A stretch of DNA of 64,000 nucleotides from Atopomonas sediminilitoris (GTDB lineage: Bacteria; Pseudomonadota; Gammaproteobacteria; Pseudomonadales; Pseudomonadaceae). The first letter of the stretch is position 1. The number at the start of each line of letters is the position of its first letter. Positions 9,133 to 17,625 of this stretch are shown here, one piece after another. A program made the position numbers and the translations under genes. The notes beneath the pieces were generated by a model that did no database searches, was not told the origin of the DNA, and was given only the letters and a program-made list of their open reading frames with translations. The DNA lies in the NCBI RefSeq assembly GCF_022601735.1, contig NZ_JAKUMM010000003.1:186001-250000 (forward strand), given 5' to 3'.

Positions 9133-9177
9133 ATGCATCTCACGCGCAGACGTTTTTCATTACCACTAAACCAATAA
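9133..9177 (+). CDS. Possible 14-codon leader ORF upstream of bfr
   Basis: ATG at 9133 is preceded by AAGGAATAGGA and reads [14 protein letters not shown] before TAA at 9175. It ends 82 nt before bfr. The region 8989-9259 otherwise holds no gene that I can see. With so short an ORF, chance is the simplest explanation. Confidence 0.2.
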   Translation: MHLTRRRFSLPLNQ

Positions 9178-9259
9178 AATCAGAGGCTTAGCGTTTGACA
9201 GCCCCAGTTCGCAAGACCAGACTAACCCTCCAGCCCACTCCCCGAGACAGGACGACAAC

Positions 9260-9730
9260 ATGAAAGGCGACAAGAAAGTCATCCAGCACCTGAATAAGAT
9301 TCTGGCCAACGAGCTGGTGGCGATTAACCAATATTTTTTGCATGCGCGCATGTACGAAGACTGGGGCCTGAAGCGCCTGGGCGAGCACGAGTACCACGAG
9401 TCCATCGACGAAATGAAACACGCCGATGTCTTGGTTAAGCGCATTCTGTTCCTCGAAGGCCTGCCCAACCTGCAAGACCTTGGCAAGCTGATGATCGGCG
9501 AAAACACCAAGGAAATGCTCGAGAGCGATCTTAAGCTTGAGCTGCAGGCCATTCCTGATCTGCGCGACGCAATTGCTTACTGCGAAAGCATCGGCGACTA
9601 CATTAGCCGCGAACTGCTTGAAGACATCCTCGAGTCTGAGGAAGAGCACGTTGACTGGCTGGAAACCCAGCTCGGCCTGATCGAAAAAGTCGGCCTAGAA
9701 AACTACCTGCAATCGCAGATGGACGAATAA
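9260..9730 (+). CDS. bfr: Haem-binding bacterioferritin
   Basis: Iron-storage protein of 156 residues that forms 24-mers, oxidises Fe(II) at a di-iron site and stores it as a ferric mineral. All ferroxidase ligands are in the canonical positions: E18, E51, H54, E94, E127 and H130. M52, the inter-subunit haem ligand that distinguishes bacterioferritin from ferritin, is also present. The usual sequence [28 protein letters not shown] N-terminus and the length are exactly those of the family. It is monocistronic with a perfect palindromic terminator. I did not see a clear Fur box upstream. No bacterioferritin-associated ferredoxin gene is next to it. Confidence 0.96.
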   Translation: MKGDKKVIQHLNKILANELVAINQYFLHARMYEDWGLKRLGEHEYHESIDEMKHADVLVKRILFLEGLPNLQDLGKLMIGENTKEMLESDLKLELQAIPDLRDAIAYCESIGDYISRELLEDILESEEEHVDWLETQLGLIEKVGLENYLQSQMDE

Positions 9731-9738
9731 GTTACTGA

Positions 9739-9778
9739 GCAATAAAAAACCCAGCCGCGCGGCTGGGTTTTTTATTGC
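9739..9778. terminator. Bidirectional terminator, perfect 40-nt palindrome
   Basis: The 20 bases at 9739-9758 are the exact reverse complement of 9759-9778. The GC-rich core (CCCAGCCGC/GCGGCTGGG) is flanked by an A6 tract and a T6 tract, so it works in both directions. It separates bfr from the convergent small gene. The outer GCAATAAAAAACCC arm is reused in the terminator at 32835. Confidence 0.93.
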
Positions 9779-9789
9779 TGCCACCAGCA

Positions 9790-10080
9790 TTACGCCCGAG
9801 CGGCGTTAATCGCCTCAACGTAAGGCTCTGACAAGCGCTGATCGGCAATCAAGGCAACAAAGTCGCGACCTTGGCTATCGGTGGCATTCAAGTTCAGGCC
9901 GGCGGCTTTGAAGTAGCCAAGAAAGCGCACAAAGTCGTCTTCACGCAAACCACGGTAGGCGCTAACCAGCACGTGCAGATCACGTGGGGTGCCATCGGCG
10001 GGAGCCGCTACATCCAAGAACACTTTAACTTGGTCGTCGGTCATCGGCTCACCGATGATCTGGCGCTTCTCTTTAGCCAT
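9790..10080 (-). CDS. Small conserved protein, PA4642 type
   Basis: A 96-residue soluble protein of unknown function, acidic and with no membrane segment. Sequence features such as KRQIIGEPMTDDQVKVFLD, TPRDLHVLVSAYRGL and the C-terminal LIADQRLSEPYVEAI match the small protein encoded near hpt in pseudomonads (PA4642), as I recall it. The ATG at 10080 is preceded by a strong GGAGG, so the longer in-frame reading from 10260 is not real. It may share a transcript with the exported protein and hpt upstream. Confidence 0.75.
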   Translation of the reverse strand: MAKEKRQIIGEPMTDDQVKVFLDVAAPADGTPRDLHVLVSAYRGLREDDFVRFLGYFKAAGLNLNATDSQGRDFVALIADQRLSEPYVEAINAARA

Positions 10081-10174
10081 GTGGCCTCCGCAATGATGAG
10101 TAAAATCAGGGCGCGCAGTGTAGCCCGCAGGCAACGGCGGCTCAACGCTTGCCAAGCACGGTCTTAAAAGCTGC

Positions 10175-10654
10175 TTAACGTGCTTTGACTGTACCGGTAT
10201 GCACATCGGCCCACACATGGCCGTTGGGGTAACGCAAAAACTGCACGTACACCCGTTCATGCCGCAGCAAGTCTAAGAGCACGGCGTACTGTGCCGCTGG
10301 GTACTGCAAGCTGAGCGTGCGCGAGTCACTATCGAAGCTGGGCTTTTTCAAGCTTTTGCCCTCGCCATCAAAGCTAACTCGTACCGCAACAATACTGGCC
10401 TTAGCATTAAGCGGCTGGCCTTTAAGCAACAACTGCGTTTGGCTGACCACCGGAATCGGCTGCATATCAGAAGGCCGCTGCACCGCCGTGGTGATGCTGT
10501 AGTGCGTCACTTGCAGCAGTTGCTGCTCAATCGGCACCTCGGTGCGCAGGCTGTCTTTATCCGCCGGTAAAAACTGGCCATGCATCGGCGCCGCTTGCGC
10601 CCAAGCAGATCCCAGTGCCGCACTGCATAGCAAACCTGTGATCAGCTTCAACAT
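10175..10654 (-). CDS. Exported protein of unknown function
   Basis: A 159-residue protein with a clear signal peptide (MLKLITGLLCSAALGSAWAQA, cleavage near residue 21). The mature part is probably beta-rich (TQLLLKGQPL, IVAVRVSFDGEGK, RTLSLQYPAAQYAVLLDLL, VYVQFLRYPNGHVWADVHTG). It most likely acts in the periplasm. GGAGAG precedes ATG 10654. It lies 40 nt downstream of hpt on the same strand, so co-transcription is likely, but I see no link to purine salvage. The corresponding place in Pseudomonas genomes also holds short hypothetical genes. I do not recognise a named family. Confidence 0.7.
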   Translation of the reverse strand: MLKLITGLLCSAALGSAWAQAAPMHGQFLPADKDSLRTEVPIEQQLLQVTHYSITTAVQRPSDMQPIPVVSQTQLLLKGQPLNAKASIVAVRVSFDGEGKSLKKPSFDSDSRTLSLQYPAAQYAVLLDLLRHERVYVQFLRYPNGHVWADVHTGTVKAR

Positions 10655-10694
10655 GGCCTCTCTCCGGTAAAGCCCGCGCACTGCCGCGGATTCA

Positions 10695-11252
10695 TCAATG
10701 GCCTTTAAGGGCAAAAATACCAGCCGCGTTGCGCCAGTAACCTTTGTAATCCATGCCGTAACCGAAGATGTAACGGTCTTCGCACTGCAAGCCCACGTAA
10801 TCGGCCTTAAGATTTGGGCTGGCTTTGCGATCGTGCAACTTATCGACCAACACCGCAGTGTGCACCGCGCTGGCACCGGCGTGCTTACAAAACTCGATAA
10901 TGGCCGACAAGGTGTGCCCTTCATCAAGGATGTCGTCGATGATCAGCACTTCGCGGTCAATGAACGAAATCTCAGGCTTGGCCTTCCAGAACAGTTCGCC
11001 GCCGGTGGTTTCGTTGCGGTAACGCGTGGCGTGCAAGTACGACAACTCCAGCGGGAAATTCAGCTGTGCCACCAACTTGCCGGAAATAATCAGGCCACCG
11101 TTCATCACGCAAAACACCACCGGATTACGATCCGCCATTTCGGCATTGATCTTGGCCGCCATCTGGCTGATGGCCGCCTCCACGGTGGCTTCATCGAACA
11201 AACAATCGGCTTCTTCCATCACTTGACGGATGTGGGCGAGATCGGCAGACAT
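10695..11252 (-). CDS. hpt: Hypoxanthine-guanine phosphoribosyltransferase
   Basis: Purine-salvage enzyme (185 residues, cytoplasm) that converts hypoxanthine or guanine plus PRPP to IMP or GMP. The PRPP-binding motif VLIIDDILDEGHTL is intact, as is VVFCVMNGGLIISGKL, the pyrophosphate loop. A C-terminal DYVGLQC segment and FGYGMDYKGYWRN complete the family pattern. GGAG precedes the ATG at 11252. It is divergent from upp-uraA (187-nt shared promoter region), so purine and pyrimidine salvage are neighbours here, as in Pseudomonas. Confidence 0.95.
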   Translation of the reverse strand: MSADLAHIRQVMEEADCLFDEATVEAAISQMAAKINAEMADRNPVVFCVMNGGLIISGKLVAQLNFPLELSYLHATRYRNETTGGELFWKAKPEISFIDREVLIIDDILDEGHTLSAIIEFCKHAGASAVHTAVLVDKLHDRKASPNLKADYVGLQCEDRYIFGYGMDYKGYWRNAAGIFALKGH

Positions 11253-11439
11253 AGTGCGCTCCTTTTCAGGCTAGCAGGCAGACAGGGCTGGAAAAAACCG
11301 GCAAGGCTAACGACAGTTCGCCAGCACAGCAAGCGATTTGGCAACAGGATGTCGCACTATAGGTGTCATCTGACGCACCAATCGGCTAGCCTTTGCCCGT
11401 TTATCTCTTGCCCCACCTGCCCTCGGCTTTGGAGTTCTC

Positions 11440-12084
11440 ATGCCTGTGCACGAAATTCGCCACCCTCTGGTTCGCCACAAACTTGGCCTGATGCGCCGCG
11501 GCGACTTATCCACCAAAAGTTTCCGCGAATTAGCCCAAGAAGTCGGCACCCTGCTGACCTATGAGGCCACGCAAGATTTACCCCTTGAGCCTTACACCGT
11601 AGAAGGCTGGTGCGGCCCGATTCAGGCTGAGCGTATTGCCGGCAAAAAAGTCACCGTGGTACCGATTTTGCGCGCCGGTCTTGGCATGTTGGATGGCGTT
11701 TTAAGCCTGCTGCCGGGCGCCAAAGTGAGCGTGGTGGGTCTGGCCCGCAACGAAGAAACCTTAGAAGCGCATACCTACCTAGAGAAACTGGTCGGCGAGC
11801 TAGATCAGCGCATGGCACTGGTGATTGACCCCATGCTGGCCACCGGCGGCTCGATGATCGCCACCTTAGACCTGCTCAAGAAAGCCGGCTGTAAAGAGAT
11901 TCGCGCGCTGGTTCTGGTCGCCGCTCCCGAAGGCATCGCCAAAGTTGAAGCGGCGCACCCCGACGTCAAGCTGTTCACCGCCTCAATCGACCAATGCCTC
12001 AACGAGCATGGCTACATCCTGCCGGGCTTAGGCGATGCCGGTGACCGCATCTTTGGCACGCAGCAGAAGGATGTCAGCGCATGA
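11440..12084 (+). CDS. upp: Uracil phosphoribosyltransferase
   Basis: Pyrimidine-salvage enzyme (214 residues) that makes UMP from uracil and PRPP. The N-terminal [27 protein letters not shown], the PRPP motif [14 protein letters not shown] and the uracil-binding end [18 protein letters not shown] are all present and canonical. Its stop overlaps the uraA start as ATGA, so both are translated together and uracil uptake is coupled to its phosphoribosylation. Confidence 0.97.
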   Translation: MPVHEIRHPLVRHKLGLMRRGDLSTKSFRELAQEVGTLLTYEATQDLPLEPYTVEGWCGPIQAERIAGKKVTVVPILRAGLGMLDGVLSLLPGAKVSVVGLARNEETLEAHTYLEKLVGELDQRMALVIDPMLATGGSMIATLDLLKKAGCKEIRALVLVAAPEGIAKVEAAHPDVKLFTASIDQCLNEHGYILPGLGDAGDRIFGTQQKDVSA

Positions 12085-13346
12085 GCCACGAATTGCCCCA
12101 CGACCCACTGTGGAAGCAGGCCCTGTCGGGCGCACAAATGCTGTTTGTGGCCTTTGGCGCACTGGTGCTGATGCCGCTCATTACCGGCATGGACCCTAAC
12201 GTCGCGCTGTTTACCGCAGGCTTAGGCACACTCTTGTTCTACGTGATTACCGGCGGGCAGGTGCCTATTTTCTTGGCCTCGTCCTTTGCCTTTATCGCCC
12301 CGATCATCGCCGCCAAAGCCGATTTCGGCCTGCCTGCCACGCTCGGCGGTTTGCTCGCAGCGGGCATGGTGTACATCCTGCTGTCTGCCGCTGTGCGGCT
12401 GCGTGGCACCGGCTTTCTCGATCGCCTGTTACCCCCGGTGGTGATTGCGCCAGTGATCATGGTGATCGGTTTGGCGCTGGCGCCTATCGCCGTCAACATG
12501 GCCATGGGCAAAACCGGCGACGCCAGCGCTCAGCTGATTCCGTACGAAACCGCGCTGCTGATCTCCATGCCTGCCCTACTGACCACGCTGCTGGTCGCGG
12601 TCGCGGCCAAAGGCATCCTGCGCTTGATCCCGATTCTCTGCGGCGTGGTGGTGGGCCTTGTGCTCTCGGCCGTACTGGGTGTTTGGGATACCTCTGCGGC
12701 GGCGACTGCGCCGTGGCTGGCCATGCCTAACTTTGTCGCGCCAGAGCTGCACTGGGGCGCCATTCTCTTCATGCTGCCCGTGGCGATTGCCCCGGCCATT
12801 GAGCACGTGGGCGATGTACTGGCCATCGGCAATGTCACCGGCCGCAACTACCTGCAAAAGCCTGGCTTACACCGCACCTTGCTCGGGGATGGCATCGCCA
12901 CCTCCGCCGCGGCCCTGCTGGGCGGCCCGCCCAACACCACCTATTCAGAAGTGACGGGGGCGGTAATGCTCACGCGCAACTTCAACCCGAAAATCATGCT
13001 GTGGGCGGCGGGGATCGCCATCGTGCTGGCGTTCATCGGCAAATTTGGCGTGCTGCTGCAAACCATTCCAGTGCCGGTCATGGGCGGTATCTTGTGCTTA
13101 CTGTTTGGCACCATTGCCGGCGTGGGCATGAACACCCTTATCCGCCATCAAGTCGACTTGTCCGAGCCACGCAACTTGGTCATCGTCTCGGTCACCTTAG
13201 TGTTTGGTATCGGCGGCATGGTGTTTGGTGTCGGCGAGTGGACGCTCAAAGGCATCAGCCTGTGCGCCATCGCCGCCATCTTGCTCAACTTGGCGCTGCC
13301 CGGCAGCCAAGGCTGGGACGCCCACGACTACCCCAAAGACCACTAA
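12081..13346 (+). CDS. uraA: Uracil permease (NCS2 family)
   Basis: Inner-membrane uracil/H+ symporter of 421 residues with about 14 hydrophobic segments. Family features include [20 protein letters not shown] at the N-terminus, the [16 protein letters not shown] loop, and [17 protein letters not shown] with [20 protein letters not shown], the NCS2 substrate-site region with its Glu and Asn/Thr residues. Starts within the upp stop (ATGA). Followed by a 10-bp stem-loop. Confidence 0.95.
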   Translation: MSHELPHDPLWKQALSGAQMLFVAFGALVLMPLITGMDPNVALFTAGLGTLLFYVITGGQVPIFLASSFAFIAPIIAAKADFGLPATLGGLLAAGMVYILLSAAVRLRGTGFLDRLLPPVVIAPVIMVIGLALAPIAVNMAMGKTGDASAQLIPYETALLISMPALLTTLLVAVAAKGILRLIPILCGVVVGLVLSAVLGVWDTSAAATAPWLAMPNFVAPELHWGAILFMLPVAIAPAIEHVGDVLAIGNVTGRNYLQKPGLHRTLLGDGIATSAAALLGGPPNTTYSEVTGAVMLTRNFNPKIMLWAAGIAIVLAFIGKFGVLLQTIPVPVMGGILCLLFGTIAGVGMNTLIRHQVDLSEPRNLVIVSVTLVFGIGGMVFGVGEWTLKGISLCAIAAILLNLALPGSQGWDAHDYPKDH

Positions 13347-13379
13347 CACCGCCCCACCTTGTAGCATTCCTGTTACAGA

Positions 13380-13409
13380 GCGAGCCTTGAGCCCAGCGCC
13401 AAGGCTCGC
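13380..13409 (+). repeat. Stem-loop between uraA and the response regulator gene
   Basis: GCGAGCCTTG at 13380-13389 pairs perfectly with CAAGGCTCGC at 13400-13409 around a 10-nt loop. It lies 34 nt after uraA. There is no U-tract, so it is at best a weak or factor-assisted terminator for upp-uraA. Confidence 0.45.
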
Positions 13410-13445
13410 CAGACTAAACCCTCAACAACAATAACAAGACACCCC

Positions 13446-14162
13446 ATGGATACTGCTCAAGCTGTGCATATCTTGGTGGTCGATGATGACGAAGAAATCC
13501 GCGAACTGCTGGGCGAACACCTGCAACGCGGCGGTTATCGCGTGACCACCTTGGCCGACGGCGTCAACTTGCTGCCCACCTTACGTCGCGGTGGCGTGGG
13601 GCTGTTGATTTTGGATGTCATGCTGCCCGGTGAAGACGGCTTTAGCCTGTGCCGCAAAGTGCGCGAACAATGCGCCGTGCCCATCATCATGCTCACCGCC
13701 AGTGCCGATGAAGCCGACCGCGTGATTGGCCTTGAGTTGGGCGCCGACGATTACCTTGGCAAGCCCTTTAGCCCGCGTGAACTATTGGCCCGCATACGGG
13801 CCCTGCTGCGCCGCAGCCAAGGTGCGCTGGGCGTCGCCCAGCGGCAACTACGCTTTGGCGACTGGACGCTGGATCTGGTCAGCCACCATTTAAGCCATCG
13901 CGATGGCGAACAACTGAATCTTTCCGGCGCCGAGTTTGCCTTACTGCACCTGCTGCTCAGCAAAGCCAACCAAGTGCTCAGCCGCGATGACATCAGCCAA
14001 GCGCTGCATGGCCGTGACTGCACCCCGTATGACCGCAGCGTCGACATTCAAGTCAGCCGCTTACGCCAACGCCTCGGCGGTAGCGAAGGCGGCGGCCAAG
14101 TGATTCGCACCTTACGCAACAAAGGTTATTTGCTGGCTTGCGATGTCCATGCCAGTGCTTGA
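13446..14162 (+). CDS. gltR: OmpR-family response regulator, GltR-like
   Basis: DNA-binding response regulator of 238 residues. Receiver domain about 7-125 with VVDDDEE, phosphoacceptor Asp57 (LILDVMLPGEDGF) and Lys in YLGKPFS. Winged-helix OmpR/PhoB domain about 140-232. It overlaps the kinase gene by 20 bp. A sugar ABC importer of the gtsABCD type lies just downstream, and this is the Pseudomonas order gltR-gtrS-gts, where GltR controls glucose uptake and GtrS senses 2-ketogluconate or 6-phosphogluconate. The receiver stretch IIMLTASADEADRVIGLELGADDYLGKPFS is close to the GltR sequences I remember. The symbol rests on that similarity and context. Confidence 0.75.
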   Translation: MDTAQAVHILVVDDDEEIRELLGEHLQRGGYRVTTLADGVNLLPTLRRGGVGLLILDVMLPGEDGFSLCRKVREQCAVPIIMLTASADEADRVIGLELGADDYLGKPFSPRELLARIRALLRRSQGALGVAQRQLRFGDWTLDLVSHHLSHRDGEQLNLSGAEFALLHLLLSKANQVLSRDDISQALHGRDCTPYDRSVDIQVSRLRQRLGGSEGGGQVIRTLRNKGYLLACDVHASA

Positions 14163-15585
14163 TCGCTATCTGCCCCGCAGTTTATTCGGCCGCATGGCCT
14201 TGGTGCTGTTGGGCAGTATTTTGTTGGCTGAAGTGTTTTTGGTGCTGGTGTGGCGCGAGCAAGCCGCCAGCCGTGACGAGCGTCTCCTGCGCGAAGGCAC
14301 TCAATCGCTGGCGTTAAGCCTAGCCAGCACCGCCCGCTTTTTTACTGCGCTGCCCAGCGAATACCGCCACCTAACGCTCAACCAGTTACGCAGCATGGGC
14401 GGCACGCGGTTTTTTGTCTCGCTCAATCGCCAGTTTCTGGCCATGGATGACTTGGCCGATTTCGAGCGCCGTCAGTTGGTGCAAAGCACCGTGCTCAATA
14501 CCTTGCGCGAGCAACTGGGCAGCGAACCGCAAATCCACGTCAACTTCACCAGTCAAGACGGCTTGCGCATTCTCAATCCAGACACCCGCCTGCGCGACTT
14601 GCCGCCCTCGTGGGTGGAATACTCGCTGACACTCGAGCCGCTAGACCCACCCATCTTGGTCACGCAAATCCGCCTGAAAGACGATGAATGGCTGTACCTG
14701 GCCGCGGCCATGCCGATGCCTCTCTGGCCACTAGAAACGGCCTACTTACCCGCGCGCGAACGCTGGTTACTGGCCTTGATGACCCTGCTGTTGCTGCTCA
14801 CCAGCATTGCCTTAGCCCGCTCACTCACCCGCCCACTCAAGCAGCTGGCACGCCACGCCCGCAAGCTAGGCCAAGAGATAGAACAACCGCCACTCAGCGA
14901 AGACGGCCCGCGTGAGATTCAAGAAGCCGCGCGAGCGCTCAATGCCATGCAGCGGCAAGTACAGCGCTACGTTAAAGACCGCGCGCAAACCTTTTCTAGC
15001 ATCTCGCACGACTTAAAAACGCCCATCACCCGCCTGCGCCTGCGCGTCGAATTGATCGAAGAAGAAGCCCAGCGGGAGGCCCTGCTACGCAACCTCGACG
15101 AGCTCGAGCTGCTGGTCAAAGGCGCGCTGCAATGCATGAAAGACACTGACATTCACGAAAACACCGAAGCCGTTGATCTTTCAGGCTTACTCAAAAGCAT
15201 TCAAAGCGAACTGCCAGACCCTTCGCGCTTAACCCTGCGCTGTTTGGCCCAAGGTGTGTATCCGGGCAAACCGTTTGCCCTTAAACGCTGCCTCACCAAC
15301 CTGATCGACAACGGCATCAAATACGGCGAGTGCGTACACATCACCTTATTAGAAGGGCAAACCGGCCTGCATCTATCGCTACGCGACGAAGGCCCCGGCA
15401 TTCCACAAACCTACCGTGATCAAGTGTTTGAGCCTTATTTCCGCCTACCCGCTAGTCGCAGCAAACCCGGCGATGGTTTGGGCTTGGGCATCGCTCGGCA
15501 AATCATCCACGCCCACGGCGGCACGCTGAGCTTGTCGAATTACTCAGGCGGCGGCTTGTTGATCCAGATTGAGTTACCGCGCTGA
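14143..15585 (+). CDS. gtrS: Sensor histidine kinase, GtrS-like
   Basis: Inner-membrane sensor kinase of 480 residues, partner of the preceding regulator. Membrane helix about 17-37, periplasmic sensor about 38-206, second helix about 208-226, HAMP about 227-278. Dimerisation/phosphoacceptor His289 is in FSSISHDLKTPI; N box NLIDNGIKYG; G boxes DEGPGIP and GLGLGIARQII. All catalytic boxes are intact. In Pseudomonas the equivalent kinase responds to glucose-catabolism intermediates; whether this sensor binds the same ligand is inferred from position only. The start lies inside the gltR 3' end; ATG 14149 is an alternative. Confidence 0.75.
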   Translation: MSMPVLDRYLPRSLFGRMALVLLGSILLAEVFLVLVWREQAASRDERLLREGTQSLALSLASTARFFTALPSEYRHLTLNQLRSMGGTRFFVSLNRQFLAMDDLADFERRQLVQSTVLNTLREQLGSEPQIHVNFTSQDGLRILNPDTRLRDLPPSWVEYSLTLEPLDPPILVTQIRLKDDEWLYLAAAMPMPLWPLETAYLPARERWLLALMTLLLLLTSIALARSLTRPLKQLARHARKLGQEIEQPPLSEDGPREIQEAARALNAMQRQVQRYVKDRAQTFSSISHDLKTPITRLRLRVELIEEEAQREALLRNLDELELLVKGALQCMKDTDIHENTEAVDLSGLLKSIQSELPDPSRLTLRCLAQGVYPGKPFALKRCLTNLIDNGIKYGECVHITLLEGQTGLHLSLRDEGPGIPQTYRDQVFEPYFRLPASRSKPGDGLGLGIARQIIHAHGGTLSLSNYSGGGLLIQIELPR

Positions 15586-15648
15586 GGATTAACCCAAGCA
15601 CGAGCCTCTGGATCAATGCCTGCAACGCCCATCCAGCGATAGCGCCGC

Positions 15649-15678
15649 AAAAAAACAAAGCCCGGCAAAGACCGGGCT
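15649..15678 (-). terminator. Intrinsic terminator of the repeat-protein gene
   Basis: On the minus strand, AGCCCGG pairs with CCGGGCT (15659-15678, 6-nt loop) and is followed by TTGTTTTTTT (15658-15649). It lies 20 nt after the stop of the gene at 15699. Confidence 0.85.
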
Positions 15679-15698
15679 AGCGGGCGCAGCGTTAGCGA

Positions 15699-16034
15699 CT
15701 ACCGCAGCGTACGACGGTCGCGCACATTCTCGCGCTGATCACGCACATTCTCCTGACCATCTCGGGCGTTTTCACGGCGATCATGACGATTTTCTACGCG
15801 ATCAAGTGGCCCACCAATAAAGTGTGCATCACGTACATCCTCGCGATGATCCCGCCGATTTTCTCGATGATCGACGCCATTTTCGCGGCGATCACCGTAA
15901 TCCCTGCGCGCGTCGGCCAGCGTTAACGGCCCACCCTCATAGCGTGTGGCCCATGGGCCATCGCCTGCATTCACACCACCGGCGCACAGCGCCGCAGCAA
16001 CAAAGGCGGATAACACAAAGCGTTTCTTAGGCAT
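15699..16034 (-). CDS. Exported Arg/Glu/Asn-rich repeat protein
   Basis: A 111-residue protein with a signal peptide (MPKKRFVLSAFVAAALCAGGVNA) and an almost entirely charged mature part. Short repeats of the type DRREN, DHREN, DQREN and RDxRENVRD recur about ten times. Two larger units each begin with GGPL (EGGPLTLADARRD near residue 34, IGGPLDRVENRHD near 74), which suggests internal duplication. No cysteine or hydrophobic core is seen in the mature part, so it may be unstructured or bind a polyanion. ATG 16034 has AGGGG upstream. It lies between gtrS and the sugar importer on the opposite strand, and a role in sugar uptake is not evident. I know only loosely similar RRE/DRRD-rich hypothetical proteins in pseudomonads. 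Confidence 0.75.
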   Translation of the reverse strand: MPKKRFVLSAFVAAALCAGGVNAGDGPWATRYEGGPLTLADARRDYGDRRENGVDHRENRRDHREDVRDAHFIGGPLDRVENRHDRRENARDGQENVRDQRENVRDRRTLR

Positions 16035-16303
16035 GGCAGTACCCCTGAGCAAATAGAAGGTGTAAGGCAAACAACGTTAGCCAAGCAGTCTAAACCACCT
16101 GTTTAAAACAGGTGCTATTTCGTGGGCCGCTCATTGCTGACTAAAGGGCTCACCGCGTCTGTTAGCTGACTAACCGGCATGTATCCACCGCGATACAAAG
16201 CCATAGCGCTTTGTTACCCAAAGCCTACGCCCAGCCCCGTAGACTGCTTGCTGCCCGCACTTGATTGCGGCTTACAACAAAAACAACAGCAAGGACTAAC
16301 CCA

Positions 16304-17572
16304 ATGCCAAAGACCCGCCTGAATACCGCTTTGCGTTTAGCCTCAGCCTGCGTGCTGGGCTTGTCACTGGCCAACCCCGCACACGCCGGCGAAGTTGAAG
16401 TGCTGCACTGGTGGACTGCCGGTGGCGAAGCCAAATCCGCGGCCGTGCTGGCCGACATGCTCAAAGCCCGTGGCCACAGCTGGAAAGACTTTGCCGTGGC
16501 CGGCGGCGGCGGCGAAAGCGCGATGACCGTACTAAAAACCCGCGCCGTGGCCGGCACCCCACCTGCGGCCGCGCAAATCAAAGGCTTAGATATTCAGGAG
16601 TGGGCCAAGCTCGGCTTTTTAACCAATCTCGACAGCGTGGCCGCTGCAGAACAGTGGGATACCCTGCTGCCCGGCGTCATCACCCAAGTGATGAAGTATC
16701 AAGGTCACTACGTAGCAGTGCCGGTCAACGTGCACCGTGTTAACTGGCTGTGGATCAACCCTAAAGCCTTGGCCAAAGCCGGCGCCAGCGTTCCCACCAA
16801 CTGGACCGAGTTCGTTGCCGCCGCTGAGAAGCTGCAAGCCGCCGGCATCATCCCACTGGCTCACGGTGGTCAGCCTTGGCAAGACGCCACCGTGTTTGAA
16901 GCCATTGCCCTAGAAGTGCTGGGCATCGACGACTACCGCAAAGCCTTTGTGATGCACGACAGCGCCACCCTGAAAGGCCCCAAAATGGTCGAAGCGCTCA
17001 CCCGCTTTGCTCAAGTGCGCCAATTCATCGACAAAAACAGCGCCGGCCGCGATTGGAACTTGGCCACCGGCATGTTGCTGCGCGGTGAAGCCGGCATGCA
17101 GATCATGGGCGACTGGGCTAAAGGCGAAATCACCGCCGCCGGCATGGTCCCAGGTAAAGATATTCTCTGCGTAGCCACGCCGGGCACTGCCGGTAGTTTC
17201 ACCTTCAACATCGACAGCTTCGCCTTCTTCAAGCTCAACAGTGATGACGATCAGACCGCACAACGCGCACTGGCCTCGACCATTCTGACGCCTGAGTTCC
17301 AAGAGGTGTTTAACCTCAACAAAGGCTCAATCCCCGCACGCCTAGACAGCGACATGAGTAAGTTCGACAGCTGCGCGCAAGACAGCATGGCGACCTTCAA
17401 AAGCGCCAACGCCGAGGGCAAGTTGGTGCCCAGCTGGTCGCACGGTTTAGCCACCACCAGTCAGGTGCAGGGCGCGCTGTACGATGTGCTGACCAAGTTC
17501 TTTAACGACAAGAACGCCGACCCCGTTGCCACCGCTGACCTGATGGCCCGCGCGGTACGCTCCGCTCAATAA
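16304..17572 (+). CDS. gtsA: Sugar ABC transporter substrate-binding protein, GtsA-like
   Basis: Periplasmic solute-binding protein of 422 residues (cluster of carbohydrate-binding proteins, COG1653). Signal peptide TALRLASACVLGLSLANPAHA, then EVEVLHWWTAGGEAKSAAVL, a start typical of glucose/mannose-binding proteins of Pseudomonas and Thermus. GHYVAVPVNVHRVNWLWINP and AGMQIMGDWAKGE are further family markers, with Trp residues expected to stack on the sugar. AAGGA precedes ATG 16304; an upstream in-frame TTG at 16265 is less likely. First gene of a four-gene importer operon. No OprB porin gene or Entner-Doudoroff gene follows, unlike in many pseudomonads. Confidence 0.87.
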   Translation: MPKTRLNTALRLASACVLGLSLANPAHAGEVEVLHWWTAGGEAKSAAVLADMLKARGHSWKDFAVAGGGGESAMTVLKTRAVAGTPPAAAQIKGLDIQEWAKLGFLTNLDSVAAAEQWDTLLPGVITQVMKYQGHYVAVPVNVHRVNWLWINPKALAKAGASVPTNWTEFVAAAEKLQAAGIIPLAHGGQPWQDATVFEAIALEVLGIDDYRKAFVMHDSATLKGPKMVEALTRFAQVRQFIDKNSAGRDWNLATGMLLRGEAGMQIMGDWAKGEITAAGMVPGKDILCVATPGTAGSFTFNIDSFAFFKLNSDDDQTAQRALASTILTPEFQEVFNLNKGSIPARLDSDMSKFDSCAQDSMATFKSANAEGKLVPSWSHGLATTSQVQGALYDVLTKFFNDKNADPVATADLMARAVRSAQ

Positions 17573-17625
17573 CACCTGCAGTAACGCCGGCTCAGCCCAG
17601 CGCTGGGCCGGTCGAGGACTCCCCC

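Noticed and set aside
10698..11564. 288-codon plus-strand ORF
   Set aside because: Antisense to hpt, which is a complete and recognised enzyme; the product has no coherent domain.
15710..15900. CRISPR-like spacing of similar short repeats
   Set aside because: The repeats are 9-24 nt, imperfect, and in frame with the DRREN amino-acid repeats of a gene with signal peptide and terminator.
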